64,000 nucleotides of DNA from Burkholderia contaminans (GCF_029633825.1 NZ_CP090642.1:558001-622000), one strand, 5' to 3'. Counted from the stretch's first letter, positions 26,356-34,669 are shown. Program-made: numbers and translations. The notes: generated from the letters alone by a model not told the origin.

Positions 26356-27246
26356 TCACGTGATCGGCCACTGCAGGATCACGATCCCGTCGTTGTAGTC
26401 GGCATCGGCGCCGTCCTCCGCGCCGAGCCAGCCGAGCCAGACGGAGTCGCCCGCGGACAGCGGCGCGAGGCGCGCATCGGTCGCGGATTGCCTGCCGTTG
26501 GCCGACGCCTCGATCCGGATCTTGCCGCCCTTCGAGTTCAGCGTGAACATCCTGACGCCGTCCTCGCTGTTGCCGACGAACGATGCGGCCGGTTCCGGCG
26601 CATCGTCGACGAAGAGTTTCAGGTCCTGCCGGTCGGCGGCATTCGCATAGAAGATCGCCTTGAACGCCGTATTCGGCGGCAGCGTGAAGCGGCCATTGCG
26701 ATCCGACGACGGCTTGAAACCGGGCTGCTTCGTGTCCGGCCGGCTCCCCGCGATCTCGATCGACGTTTCCCAGCGGAAATAGCCGGATACGTTGCCGTCG
26801 CGGTCGTATACGCCGAAATCGGCCGTGCACGTGGTGGCGCCCGCGGCCAGCACGTCGCTGCGCCAGTAGTGGTCCTTCATCGGATGGCACGGCGGATGCA
26901 GCAGGTCGTCGGCATTCGGCACGGGCGTGGCCGCATCGCGCACTTCGGGTTCGATCGGCGCGACGATGCCCGCATCCTTCAACGCGAACCGGATGAACAG
27001 CACGCTCACCTCGGCGCGCAGGGCCAGCGCGGTTTCGCGCAGGCGCAGCTGGTCGCCCGGCGACAGGCCGGTAAAGAGGCGGCTGTCGTTGTGGCCGAGC
27101 TGCGCGGCGTCGCCGGGGCTCACCACATAGAGGTGCCGGCCGTCGATCACGGTCGGGGCGGCCGGGTCCCGGCTTGCCTCCGGGTAGGCCGACAGCAACG
27201 TGACGGCATCGACGATCACCAGCACATCGCAACGAAGACCAGACAT
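26356..27246 (-). CDS. bclD: AidA-like/LecB-lectin fusion (BclD-type)
   Basis: 296 residues in two domains. Residues 1-175 are an AidA/PixA-like inclusion-body domain, a paralogue of the AidA protein encoded just upstream (shared AAPTVIDGRHLYVVSPGD, RWRET/RLRET, PVPNADD). Residues from about 185 to the end match the LecB/PA-IIL calcium-dependent lectin. The calcium loop EDGADADYND (277-286) keeps all the acidic and Asn ligands of PA-IIL. The sugar-specificity triplet after the conserved Asn is A-A-D (S-S-G in PA-IIL). The protein ends Ile-Thr where PA-IIL ends in a Gly whose carboxylate binds calcium in the partner subunit. As I recall, this gene is the fourth BC2L lectin of B. cenocepacia. 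GGAGGAAG precedes ATG 27246. Confidence 0.85.
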   Translation of the reverse strand: MSGLRCDVLVIVDAVTLLSAYPEASRDPAAPTVIDGRHLYVVSPGDAAQLGHNDSRLFTGLSPGDQLRLRETALALRAEVSVLFIRFALKDAGIVAPIEPEVRDAATPVPNADDLLHPPCHPMKDHYWRSDVLAAGATTCTADFGVYDRDGNVSGYFRWETSIEIAGSRPDTKQPGFKPSSDRNGRFTLPPNTAFKAIFYANAADRQDLKLFVDDAPEPAASFVGNSEDGVRMFTLNSKGGKIRIEASANGRQSATDARLAPLSAGDSVWLGWLGAEDGADADYNDGIVILQWPIT

Positions 27247-27311
27247 GAGCGCTTCCTCCGCAACAAGTGGATGACGCGGGCAGCCGCCGCGCGGCCGCCC
27301 GCCTGCCGCGA

Positions 27312-27815
27312 TCAGTTATGGATCGAGATGAACGGATCCCAGGAGAAGCAGCCCTGGCTCTGGCAGTTGCGATCGATGATCTGGAACTGGAAGTGGTACG
27401 TCACGCGGCCGACTTTCAGGCATTCCGACGACCAGTAGTAGTTCGCGACCTTCTGGCAGGTCGGCACTTCGGGCTTGCTGGTGTTCGGCACCGGAATGGA
27501 CGCTTCCGCGACGCGCGGCGTGGGCGTCGAGATCAGTTCGTTGCCGACGTTGCCGACGAACTTGTAGAACACGACCTGGTTCTCGAAGCCCAGCGACAGG
27601 CTCGTTTCACGCCAGCGGATCAGGTCGCCGACCTGCGCCTTCAGGTCGAGTTCGCCGCCCGCCTGCCCGGAGATCACGTTGTCCTGGTTGGTCACCATAT
27701 AGACATAGCGCCAGTCGATCAGCGTCGGTGCGGCCGGGTTCTTGCTGGGATTCGGATATTTTTTGAGAATGGTTTCGGTATCGAAAGAGACGAGCACATC
27801 GGTGACGCGTGACAT
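27312..27815 (-). CDS. aidA: AidA, quorum-sensing-regulated inclusion-body family protein
   Basis: 167 residues of the AidA/PixA family: VTDVLVSFDTETILKKYPNP, the AAPTLIDWRYVYMVTNQDNV segment and the C-terminal CFSWDPFI. No signal peptide or membrane helix. Family knowledge: in B. cenocepacia aidA is among the genes most strongly induced by the CepIR acyl-homoserine-lactone system and is needed for killing of nematodes, though its molecular function is unknown. The start is supported by GGGAG. It is the first gene of an operon whose second gene, bclD, starts 65 bases downstream. A lux-box-like dyad with matching spacing lies 150 bases upstream. Confidence 0.9.
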   Translation of the reverse strand: MSRVTDVLVSFDTETILKKYPNPSKNPAAPTLIDWRYVYMVTNQDNVISGQAGGELDLKAQVGDLIRWRETSLSLGFENQVVFYKFVGNVGNELISTPTPRVAEASIPVPNTSKPEVPTCQKVANYYWSSECLKVGRVTYHFQFQIIDRNCQSQGCFSWDPFISIHN

Positions 27816-28128
27816 AGAAGCTCCCGTTTGAATGAATGGGACTTATTGTTGCGCGAATTTCTTCGTGCGGCCGCCATCGCCTTGCCCTGCAAGGCTTCGC
27901 GCCGATCAAGGCACGTGCGGGCGGGATGGCGAATGCAGATTATCCCGTTCGGTTAATTCTGGAAGCTGTAAAAGTAAACAGGGTATTTAATATTATTTCA
28001 GACGGTAATTTGAAAATCGGATTCAATCGGCTCGATGCGTTACATAAATATAACGACATTGAACCTGTTAATTGAATCGCCGATTATGTCCGGCAATGTC
28101 CGGCTGCCGTGGGGCGGGGAAGGATCGC
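27816..28128. other. aidA promoter region
   Basis: 313 bases between the end of the gtrA-like gene and aidA. Besides the lux-box-like dyad and -10 element it contains a markedly AT-rich stretch (27955-28070), with no gene. The low GC fits a strongly regulated promoter and may attract a silencing protein such as H-NS/MvaT. Confidence 0.5.
27966..27981 (-). promoter_or_regulatory. Candidate CepR (lux-box) operator of aidA
   Basis: CTGTAAAAGTAAACAG on the plus strand is a dyad with CTGT/ACAG ends, the form of Burkholderia cep boxes, and it matches the cepI box as I remember it at 13 of 16 positions. Reading toward aidA, a -10-like TAATCT lies at 27942-27937. The box would then be centred about 44 bases before the start of transcription, the usual position for LuxR-type activation. 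Confidence 0.6.
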
Positions 28129-28512
28129 TTACCGGTAGGTCCACAGCCGGTGCAGCGCGAACGTGGTCGGCGGAACCAGCAGCGCGATCGCTGCGATGCT
28201 CATCCCGCGGGAGCCGTCCAGCGCTTCGGTCGCACGCGCGAGCAGCATCGTTTCGCCGAAGCCGGCCAGCGTGACCGCGAGAAAGCGCACCGCGTTGCGC
28301 GTGCCGACCGTCGACGAGAAGCTCCACAGCGTATTCGCGACGTACGAGAACGCCGTCGCGCAGAGGAATGCGATCGCGTTCGCCGTCACCAGCGTCGCAT
28401 CGAACTGCGCGAACAGTGCCGCTGCGACCAGCGTGTGGATCGCGGTCGAGCCGAGCCCGGACACGCCGAAGCGCACGAGCCGCGTGCGTTCGGCCTGGAG
28501 CAGACCGATCAT
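28129..28512 (-). CDS. GtrA-family membrane protein
   Basis: 127 residues with four membrane helices. The first contains the GtrA signature RFGVSGLGSTAIHTLVAAAL, the second the AFLCATAFSYVANTLWSF segment typical of the family (N and W conserved). GtrA proteins are small flippase-like partners of undecaprenyl-phosphate glycosyltransferases, carrying lipid-linked sugars across the inner membrane. The gene for such a glycosyltransferase ends 15 bases upstream, so the pair works together. It is the last gene of a four-gene leftward operon. Confidence 0.88.
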   Translation of the reverse strand: MIGLLQAERTRLVRFGVSGLGSTAIHTLVAAALFAQFDATLVTANAIAFLCATAFSYVANTLWSFSSTVGTRNAVRFLAVTLAGFGETMLLARATEALDGSRGMSIAAIALLVPPTTFALHRLWTYR

Positions 28513-28527
28513 GGCCGTCGGCGCGCG

Positions 28528-29571
28528 TCAGCGTTCGCCGATCCGCGCGCGAGTCGGCTGCACGCGCCGGCGGGCCATCTGGCGGCGCGCGTCGCGCGCG
28601 ACCGGCAGTTCGATCACCTTGCCGTGCGCCTGGTAGCGGCGGCGGACCAGGTAGACGGGCCGTTGCTTCGACTCGTCGTAGATCCGCCCGATGTATTCGC
28701 CGACGACACCGATCCCGATGAGCTCGATTCCGCCGATGAACAGCGTGACCGAGATCAGCGACGCGTAGCCGAGCACCGGATTGCCGAACACCAGCGTGCG
28801 CAGGATGATGAACGCGCCGTACAGGAACGCGAGCGCGGCGATGCCCACGCCGATGTAGGTCCAGCTGCGCAGCGGCACGGTGCTGAAGCTGGTGATGCCT
28901 TCGAGCGCGAAATTCCACAGCTTCCAGCCGGAGAATTTCGAGTGCCCGGCGCTGCGCGCGTCGCGCTGGTATTCGACGATCACGGTGCGGTAGCCGACCC
29001 ACGCGAACAGCCCCTTCATGAAGCGATGCCGCTCGGGCAGGCTGCGCAGCGCGTTCACGACCTTGCGGTCCATCAGCCGGAAATCGCCGACGTTCTCCGG
29101 CAGTTTCACGTCCGACAGCAGGTTGTGCACGCGATAGTAGATCGCGGCCGCCGTGCGTTTCGCGAACGAGTCGCACGCGCGGTTGCTGCGCTTCGCCGCG
29201 ACGACTTCCGCGCCGTCGCGCCAGTGCTCGATCATCACGGGAATCAGGCTCGGCGGATCCTGCAGGTCGGCGTCGAGCGGGATCACCGCGTCGCCGAGCG
29301 CTTCGTCGAGGCCGGCCGTGAGCGCCGCTTCCTTGCCGAAGTTGCGGGTGAGATCGATCACGCGCACGCGCCGCTCGGCGGTGCTGATCCGGATCAGCCG
29401 GTCGAGCGTGTCGTCGCGGCTGCCGTCGTTCACGCAGACGATCTCGAAACGGATCGCGTCGATGGACGTCATCAGCGGAATTACGACGTCGAAGAAGTGC
29501 TCGACGGCCTCGCCTTCGTTATAGAACGGCACGACCAGCGAGATGAGCGGTGTATAGAGTGGTTCCCGCAT
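28528..29571 (-). CDS. GtrB/DPM1-like family 2 glycosyltransferase
   Basis: 347 residues. The GT-A catalytic domain (about 1-230) opens with PLISLVVPFYNEGEAVEHFF, carries IVCVNDGSRDDTLDRL, the D-x-D in VIPLDADLQDPP, and KRSNRACDSFAKR. Two C-terminal membrane helices follow (about 235-310). This is the polyisoprenyl-phosphate hexose synthase layout (GtrB, ArnC). It would load a sugar onto undecaprenyl phosphate, which GtrA then moves outward for GT87-type transferases. Its gene order GT87-GT87-GT2-GtrA supports one pathway modifying a surface polysaccharide or protein, perhaps the nearby pilus. The sugar is unknown. Confidence 0.9.
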   Translation of the reverse strand: MREPLYTPLISLVVPFYNEGEAVEHFFDVVIPLMTSIDAIRFEIVCVNDGSRDDTLDRLIRISTAERRVRVIDLTRNFGKEAALTAGLDEALGDAVIPLDADLQDPPSLIPVMIEHWRDGAEVVAAKRSNRACDSFAKRTAAAIYYRVHNLLSDVKLPENVGDFRLMDRKVVNALRSLPERHRFMKGLFAWVGYRTVIVEYQRDARSAGHSKFSGWKLWNFALEGITSFSTVPLRSWTYIGVGIAALAFLYGAFIILRTLVFGNPVLGYASLISVTLFIGGIELIGIGVVGEYIGRIYDESKQRPVYLVRRRYQAHGKVIELPVARDARRQMARRRVQPTRARIGER

Positions 29572-29595
29572 GGTGATTCCCCTTGTGATGTCGTT

Positions 29596-30975
29596 TCACC
29601 GATGAGCGCCGATGGTCGGTCGGCCGGTGCGGCGCATTCCGTACGCCGGGCGGTGGTGCGTTCGGGCCTGATGGGTGAACGCGGTTTCGGTCGAGGTGTC
29701 GTGGGTGTCCGGCATCGACGGCACGTCGTGTCGTTCCCGGGCGACCCGGCTGACGAGCAGCGCGAGCGACGCCAGCGTGACGAGCGGCATGAACTGGAAC
29801 GACAGATGCGGCACGACCGCGAGGCCCGCGAGCGGCATCAGCCACAGCAGCAGCAGCCATTCGCGATCGAAGCGGCGCCAGCCGTGCGTCCACGCATAGC
29901 GCGCGTACCACGCGATCACGATGCCGTACCAGGTCAGGTCGTAGTCGTACAGATAGGGGCTGACGAGCAGGCAGGCGCACGCGAGGGTCGCGGCGCGCAG
30001 TGCGTACGAGCAGGCGCCGCGCCAGGCGTAGATGACGGCGAGGGCCGCGGTCGCGGCGGATAGCAGCTGGAGGCCGTTCGCGACGATGGCGGGCCAGCTT
30101 GCCAGCGTGGCGAGCGCGAACACCGACGGCATGCGCACGAGCCTGGCCTGGCCGGCGCCGACGATCGCGTAGACGTTGTCGATCACATGCATGAACGTGA
30201 GCCACGGGCCGAACCCGAACGCGAGGGTCGAGAGCGCGACGCTGCACGCGATCGTCGCGGCCCACGCGGCCAGTGCGCGCCATTGACCCGCGCACAGCAG
30301 CGCGAGCGGGAACAGCACCGCGAGCTGCGGCTTCATCGTCAGCAAACCGAAGCAGATCCCGGCGTACACGGGGCGGCGGTTCAGCGCGAGCAGGCCGGCG
30401 CCGGCGAGCAACGCGGTGAAGAGGCTGGTCTGCCCGACGATCACCGTGAGGAACGCGCCGGGGAACGCGAGCGCGCACAGCCACGCCGCGTCGCGCTGCA
30501 CGGTCGCGTGGATCGCTGCCGCGAACAGCCCATACGTGAGCCCGAGCCACAGCACGAGCGCCAGCGTGTACGGCAGCCAGCCGAGCGGCAGCACGAGCAG
30601 CAGCATCGAGGGCGGATAGAGCCACGGCATTGAGCCGTCCGCGAGGTTCATCGCCGGAATCGCGAGCTTCTGGACTGCGAACAGCGCGGGGAAATGCCAC
30701 GCGTCGGCCGCCTGCCCGTGCGCGGCGAGCCACGCCGCGCTCCAGATCGGTGAGAAATCCGGCGACAGCGGTTCCGGTGCGCCGTGGTGCGACAGGAGCA
30801 CGCGGATCGAGTAGATGCCGATGAACAGCAGTTCCGCCATCAGCGCGGCGGTCGCATAGAGGCGCACGCGTTCGCGATTGAGCCAGTGCGGATAGCGGCG
30901 CGGGCCCGCGATCGGGAGTTCCGGGTGCACATCGGTGGCGGCATGCGCGTGACGGGCGAACGAAGGCGCTTTCAT
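29596..30975 (-). CDS. GT87 (DUF2029) mannosyltransferase-like membrane protein, downstream copy
   Basis: 459 residues with about ten to eleven membrane helices. SPDFSPIWSAAWLAAHGQAA with its acidic residue after the first helix, the NLADGSMPWLYPPSMLLLVL segment and the LLTMKPQLAVLFPLAL stretch are typical of GT87 polyprenol-phosphate-sugar-dependent transferases. The start ATG 30975 overlaps the stop of the preceding GT87 gene in an ATGA junction, so translation is coupled. The last 50 residues are hydrophilic and His/Thr-rich, unusual for the family. Acceptor unknown. Confidence 0.82.
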   Translation of the reverse strand: MKAPSFARHAHAATDVHPELPIAGPRRYPHWLNRERVRLYATAALMAELLFIGIYSIRVLLSHHGAPEPLSPDFSPIWSAAWLAAHGQAADAWHFPALFAVQKLAIPAMNLADGSMPWLYPPSMLLLVLPLGWLPYTLALVLWLGLTYGLFAAAIHATVQRDAAWLCALAFPGAFLTVIVGQTSLFTALLAGAGLLALNRRPVYAGICFGLLTMKPQLAVLFPLALLCAGQWRALAAWAATIACSVALSTLAFGFGPWLTFMHVIDNVYAIVGAGQARLVRMPSVFALATLASWPAIVANGLQLLSAATAALAVIYAWRGACSYALRAATLACACLLVSPYLYDYDLTWYGIVIAWYARYAWTHGWRRFDREWLLLLWLMPLAGLAVVPHLSFQFMPLVTLASLALLVSRVARERHDVPSMPDTHDTSTETAFTHQARTHHRPAYGMRRTGRPTIGAHR

Positions 30976-32210
30976 CGCGTGTTCCGTGACGCGAGGGTCG
31001 CGCGACGCACGACGACGAGCAGCACCGCGAGCAGCACGAGCGGCCCGATCTGAGGCAGCTTCGTCAACCGGTTGAACAGCTCGAAGACGGGCAGCAGCCA
31101 TGCGAGCACGAGGATGCCCTGGTCGCCGGGCAGCCAGCCTTCGTCGAGGCCGTGCGCGATCAGGCAGAAGATCGCGATGCCGAGCCACGTCAGTTCGTAG
31201 TGCCACAGATAGGGCGTCGTCAGCAGCGTGGCGACCGCCAGCACCGCGCCGCGCAGGCGCATGTCGGGCGTACGGCGCCATACGTCGACAGCCGCGGCGA
31301 TGGCGAGCAGTGCGACTGCCGCTTGCGCGGCAAGCGCGGTGGCCACCGGCGCACCCGCGAGCCGCAACGCGGCGAACGGCGTCGGCGACGCGAACCAGTA
31401 CGACGCGAGCATGAAATGCATGTCGCGTACCGTCGCCATGGCCTGGCTCAAACCGTGCAGCGCGCCCGGGCCGGTCAGTGCAATCCCGGCCGCCGCGAAC
31501 AGCGTCGCGCTCAGCGCGGCCGCCGCGAACGTGCGCCATGCCCGCGCCGCGATCAGTACGAACGGGAACACGACGGCGAGTTGCGGCTTGATCGCAAGCA
31601 ACCCGATCACCACGCCGGCCACGACCGGGCGCTTGCCCAGCAGATGCAGCGCGAGCGCGGCGAGGCCGGCGGTCAGGACGCTGTTCTGGCCGAACAGCGC
31701 GGACAGGCACACCCCCGAGTACGCGACCACGACGAGCGTGGCAGCGCGCGGGTGGGGAAGATGCGCGCGCAATCCCGACAACCGCGAGACGGCGAACGCG
31801 TAGCATAAAAGACTGCCCGCCAAAAAGAGGAAATACGCGGGCAGGAAAGGCACAAGGGCAAGCGGCGCGATGAACAGCAGCATCGTCGGCGGATAGAGCC
31901 AGGGAAGCGGCTGATGCTGCAGAGACGCACCGAAGTGCGCGAACTCGGCCTGCTTGAATGACGAAATGTCGTAGACCGATGCGGCGTGGCCTTGCAACAC
32001 GAGATGCGATGCGGTCCAGAAGACGGAGAAGTCGGTGCCGGGGCGGACCGTGGTGGTCGACGTGAAGCCGTCGGTCACGATTCCCCATACGATCAGCAAT
32101 GCGATGAAGAGCATCAGCATGATGCAGCTGTACGGAATGATCCGATCGGCTGTCAGCCATTGGACGCGGCGTATTGCACGCCCGCGGATTTCACGGTTGG
32201 CTGTGTACAT
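30972..32210 (-). CDS. GT87 (DUF2029) mannosyltransferase-like membrane protein, upstream copy
   Basis: 412 residues, polytopic. VRPGTDFSVFWTASHLVLQG, HQPLPWLYPPTMLLFIAPLA and LLAIKPQLAVVFPFVLI parallel the downstream neighbour, so the two are diverged tandem copies of GT87. Start ATG 32210 follows GGGGA and gives MYTANREIRG before the first helix; the further 83 codons of open frame upstream are unsupported. It is the first gene of the operon GT87-GT87-GT2-GtrA, and the promoter must lie in the long intergenic region toward the flp genes. Confidence 0.82.
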   Translation of the reverse strand: MYTANREIRGRAIRRVQWLTADRIIPYSCIMLMLFIALLIVWGIVTDGFTSTTTVRPGTDFSVFWTASHLVLQGHAASVYDISSFKQAEFAHFGASLQHQPLPWLYPPTMLLFIAPLALVPFLPAYFLFLAGSLLCYAFAVSRLSGLRAHLPHPRAATLVVVAYSGVCLSALFGQNSVLTAGLAALALHLLGKRPVVAGVVIGLLAIKPQLAVVFPFVLIAARAWRTFAAAALSATLFAAAGIALTGPGALHGLSQAMATVRDMHFMLASYWFASPTPFAALRLAGAPVATALAAQAAVALLAIAAAVDVWRRTPDMRLRGAVLAVATLLTTPYLWHYELTWLGIAIFCLIAHGLDEGWLPGDQGILVLAWLLPVFELFNRLTKLPQIGPLVLLAVLLVVVRRATLASRNTR

Positions 32211-33261
32211 GATTCCCCGTCTGTCGTGAGGGCTGCGTGGTCTTTCACAGCCGTTTTCATGTTGGCGTGCCTGCGGATCGAATCGCGCTGAAATCGCGTT
32301 GTCCGGTGAATTCATTGTTGAAGAAAAAATCGCGCGATGCAAACCGCACCCGGACGGCGGGTATTTAAATTGTTCAGCGATGCGCGTGAAAACCGCGTTT
32401 TCACGTATGAGAAAACGGCGCGACCGGATTTCATGTATCTGGCTTGAAACATTCCGCATTTTTTACCGGGTTCGCGTGCCGCCGATATCGCGGCGCCCGA
32501 GCGGCGTGACGTGTTCGGGAAAGTCCCGAGAAAAAAATTTGGACCCTTGCTGCAGGGCGGCTGCGGGCGTTCCGGCGTGCAACGCTGGCGCCGGCGGGAT
32601 AGATCAATTTTGAAACATTTCGCGCATCGCGCCTCGGGCCGAAGCGCACGGGCATGCCGGGAACGCTTGATGCGCCTGGATTTCGTTCGGGGTGGCCTGC
32701 TCTTTGCGTAAGCGTTGGCACGGCAGTCGACGAGGTGACGACCGGGCGGTTCCAGCAAAGTCGGACGGAACCCGCTTCGGAATCACCTGCGGAAAGAAAG
32801 GCCGGAGCGCGACGATGAACACGCGCTCCAGGTCGATCAACCGGGCAAGACTTCGTCGAATGACCCAAGAGACCCGGTATCGTCAGGGCAATAAGAAATC
32901 GGCATGGCAGCATATGGGGAATAAAAATGAAAGACCACAGCACACCGCGGCTTGCAAACCGCGTTAAAGACACATTGCAGCTTTGCCGGGAGTTTGTTTC
33001 CCGCTCAACAGGATTCCATGCGTCGAACGGCAGTCGTGCCGTTATGGTCGATCGGATCGTTCGGTTCATCCGGCCGGTCGCACCGTACACGCCTCTCTCG
33101 CTCTCTGCCTCACTGATACCCGTTCGCACGGACAGGGGTGTCTATCCCCGCTCCCGCGGCTGAGCGACGCATTCCGATTTTTCGAGTAGTGCCGGTGGTG
33201 CCCGCCCCCGACGTCCTGACGGACGAAGGGTATTTCATAGCAGTCCGAAAGGAGAATGCTC
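32211..33261. other. Long intergenic region between the glycosylation operon and flp genes
   Basis: 1051 bases with no convincing gene. It must hold the promoters of two divergent operons. Notable elements are a 21-base dyad at 32385-32405, a GGGG/CCCC hairpin at 33135-33149 close to flp, and an AT-rich patch at 32905-32930. A 78-codon frame from 32927 starts behind a GGGG but has no family resemblance and I do not call it. The very long leader is typical of heavily regulated pilus loci. Confidence 0.5.
32385..32405. promoter_or_regulatory. Perfect 21-base dyad (operator or hairpin)
   Basis: CGTGAAAAC and GTTTTCACG flank a central CGC, giving a perfect 9-base inverted repeat. It lies 175 bases upstream of the GT87 operon start and about 860 bases upstream of flp. 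No T-run follows on either strand, which favours an operator over a terminator. Confidence 0.45.
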
Positions 33262-33453
33262 ATGTCAAGAATCATCGAGAAGATCGCCTGGCTCGTCGAG
33301 GATCAGGGCGGCGTGACGGCCATTGAATACGGCCTGATCGCCGCGCTGATCGCGATCGGCATCGTCGCCGCGTTGACGACCGTCGGTACCGATCTGAAGA
33401 CCGTATTCAGCACGGTCGCCGACGATCTGGATTCGATAGTAGCTGCGATTTGA
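33262..33453 (+). CDS. flp: Flp pilin, copy 1
   Basis: 63 residues. A short basic leader is followed by the Flp signature: GGVTAIEYGLIAALIAIGIV, with the processing site before the hydrophobic stretch and the conserved Glu-Tyr pair. The mature peptide is one hydrophobic helix plus a short tail (VADDLDSIVAAI). The ATG at 33262 is preferred to the ATG at 33256 because AAGGAG lies 7 bases before the former and only 1 base before the latter. The TadV peptidase would cleave it and the Tad ATPase polymerise it into bundled pili. Confidence 0.95.
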   Translation: MSRIIEKIAWLVEDQGGVTAIEYGLIAALIAIGIVAALTTVGTDLKTVFSTVADDLDSIVAAI

Positions 33454-33594
33454 TGGACGGTGCGGCGAACGGCTCGTCCGATTCGTTTGTTGGCGCCACA
33501 CGGCATTAACACCATGCCTCGACGTATCGATGCCGGATCGATCGATCCTGCCGGCGCGCGAGGGATCTGAAAGTGACTACGCAAGGAGATCATC

Positions 33595-33786
33595 ATGTCC
33601 AAGTTCATTCAACAAGCCAGCCGTTTCATCCGCGACGAAGACGGTGTGACGGCCATCGAATACGGCCTGATCGCCGCACTGATCGCCATCGGCATCATCG
33701 CCGCGCTGACGACGGTCGGCAAGGACCTCAAGACCGTGTTCGCCACGATCGCGGACGACCTCGATTCGGCGGTCGCAGCCATCTGA
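33595..33786 (+). CDS. flp: Flp pilin, copy 2
   Basis: 63 residues, nearly identical to copy 1 in the core (DGVTAIEYGLIAALIAIGII) and tail (IADDLDSAVAAI), so a tandem duplication. The leader differs (MSKFIQQASRFIRDE). A good ribosome-binding site (AAGGAGA) precedes it. The 141 bases between copies 1 and 2 contain GATCGATCGATC but no gene. Two major-pilin copies may let the cell vary subunit dosage or surface. Confidence 0.95.
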   Translation: MSKFIQQASRFIRDEDGVTAIEYGLIAALIAIGIIAALTTVGKDLKTVFATIADDLDSAVAAI

Positions 33787-33868
33787 TGGATCGTGCCGCG
33801 GACGGCTCGGCCGGTGCAGCGCGCGAGCCGTCCCCGGTCCTCTGATCAACCGGGAACCGGAGACCATC

Positions 33869-34075
33869 ATGCAAGCCAGGATGCGCGTCGTACGTCGCTG
33901 GATCAGCGACGAGCAGGGTGTGACGTCGACCGAATATGCATTGCTCGGCGCGATGTTTGCCGTTGCGGTGCTGGGCAGCGTCGTCACGCTGAAAGGCTCG
34001 CTTGCCGATACGTACGAGGTGATCGCGACGGCCGTGACGGCTGCCGTGGCCACCGCGCTGGCAATGGTTTCCTGA
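33869..34075 (+). CDS. Flp-like minor pilin, copy 3
   Basis: 68 residues with the Flp layout but clearly diverged: EQGVTSTEYALLGAMFAVAV, then a tail unlike the other copies (KGSLADTYEVIATAVTAAVA). The retained Glu-Tyr pair after the processing site suggests cleavage by TadV. The divergence points to a minor pilin rather than a second major subunit. It lies 82 bases behind flp copy 2 and precedes a tandem repeat and tadV. Confidence 0.88.
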   Translation: MQARMRVVRRWISDEQGVTSTEYALLGAMFAVAVLGSVVTLKGSLADTYEVIATAVTAAVATALAMVS

Positions 34076-34080
34076 TCCAT

Positions 34081-34116
34081 CGATTCCACCGATTCCACCG
34101 ACTCGACCGATTCGAC
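34081..34116 (+). repeat. Tandem 9-base repeat before tadV
   Basis: Four units of the form CGATTCSAC (CGATTCCAC, CGATTCCAC, CGACTCGAC, CGATTCGAC) lie between flp copy 3 and the tadV ribosome-binding site. Slippage here would change the leader length but not a reading frame. Confidence 0.75.
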
Positions 34117-34129
34117 TGCGAGGTTCGCC

Positions 34130-34669
34130 ATGCTCCCCGTTGCGCCGCCTTACCCGGTTCCGTTGTGCGTGACGCTGCTCGCGGTCGCCGCGGCCAGCAC
34201 GGACATCGCGACCCGTCGCATTCCGAACCGTCTCGTCCTGCTCGGCCTGGTCGGCGCGCTGGTTGCCCAGTGCCTGTTGCACGGCGTCGTGGCCGGTGCA
34301 CTCGGCTGGCTCGCCGGCGCCGCGACCGGCTTCGGCATGCTGCTGCCGTTCTACCTGTTGCGCGGCATGGCGGCCGGCGACGTGAAGCTGATGCTCGCGA
34401 TCGGCGCCTGGGTCGGCGCGGAAATGACGTTTTACATCGTGCTGGCCACCTTCCTGGCCGGCGGGATCGGCGCCATCGCCTTCGCGCTGCTGCGCGGGCG
34501 GCTGCGCCAGATGTGGGCGAACGTGCGCGCGTTGCTCGCGCGGCGCTCGCCGGGCGCGAGCGCCGAGGCTGCCGGCGGCCCCGTCGCCATCGCATCGGTC
34601 GGCACGCTGCCGTACGGCGTGGCGATCGCGGCCGGCACGCTGGGCATGCTGTTCGTGTCGTGCGCATAG
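34130..34669 (+). CDS. tadV: Prepilin peptidase TadV/CpaA
   Basis: 179 residues, type IV prepilin peptidase of the small Flp class (A24 aspartic family). The first catalytic Asp lies in AASTDIATRRIPNRL and the second in the AGDVKLM motif (GxGD variant AAGD), both between membrane helices. Six or so helices fill the protein and the last 30 residues are an extra Ala/Gly-rich helix. It cleaves the leaders of Flp pilins and the TadE/F pseudopilins. GAGG precedes the ATG. It is part of the main tad transcript. Confidence 0.92.
   Translation: MLPVAPPYPVPLCVTLLAVAAASTDIATRRIPNRLVLLGLVGALVAQCLLHGVVAGALGWLAGAATGFGMLLPFYLLRGMAAGDVKLMLAIGAWVGAEMTFYIVLATFLAGGIGAIAFALLRGRLRQMWANVRALLARRSPGASAEAAGGPVAIASVGTLPYGVAIAAGTLGMLFVSCA

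Noticed and set aside
29596..32160. 854-residue fused GT87 protein
   Set aside because: The front part is an out-of-frame reading of the upstream GT87 gene; the ATGA overlap at 30972-30975 separates two normal genes.
32718..32733. Second sigma-54-like promoter (TGGCACGGCAGTCGAC)
   Set aside because: The -24 half matches but the -12 half lacks the required GC at the right distance.
32927..33163. 78-codon ORF before flp
   Set aside because: Has a GGGG upstream but Arg/Ser-rich sequence and no recognisable fold; likely leader sequence of the pilus operon.
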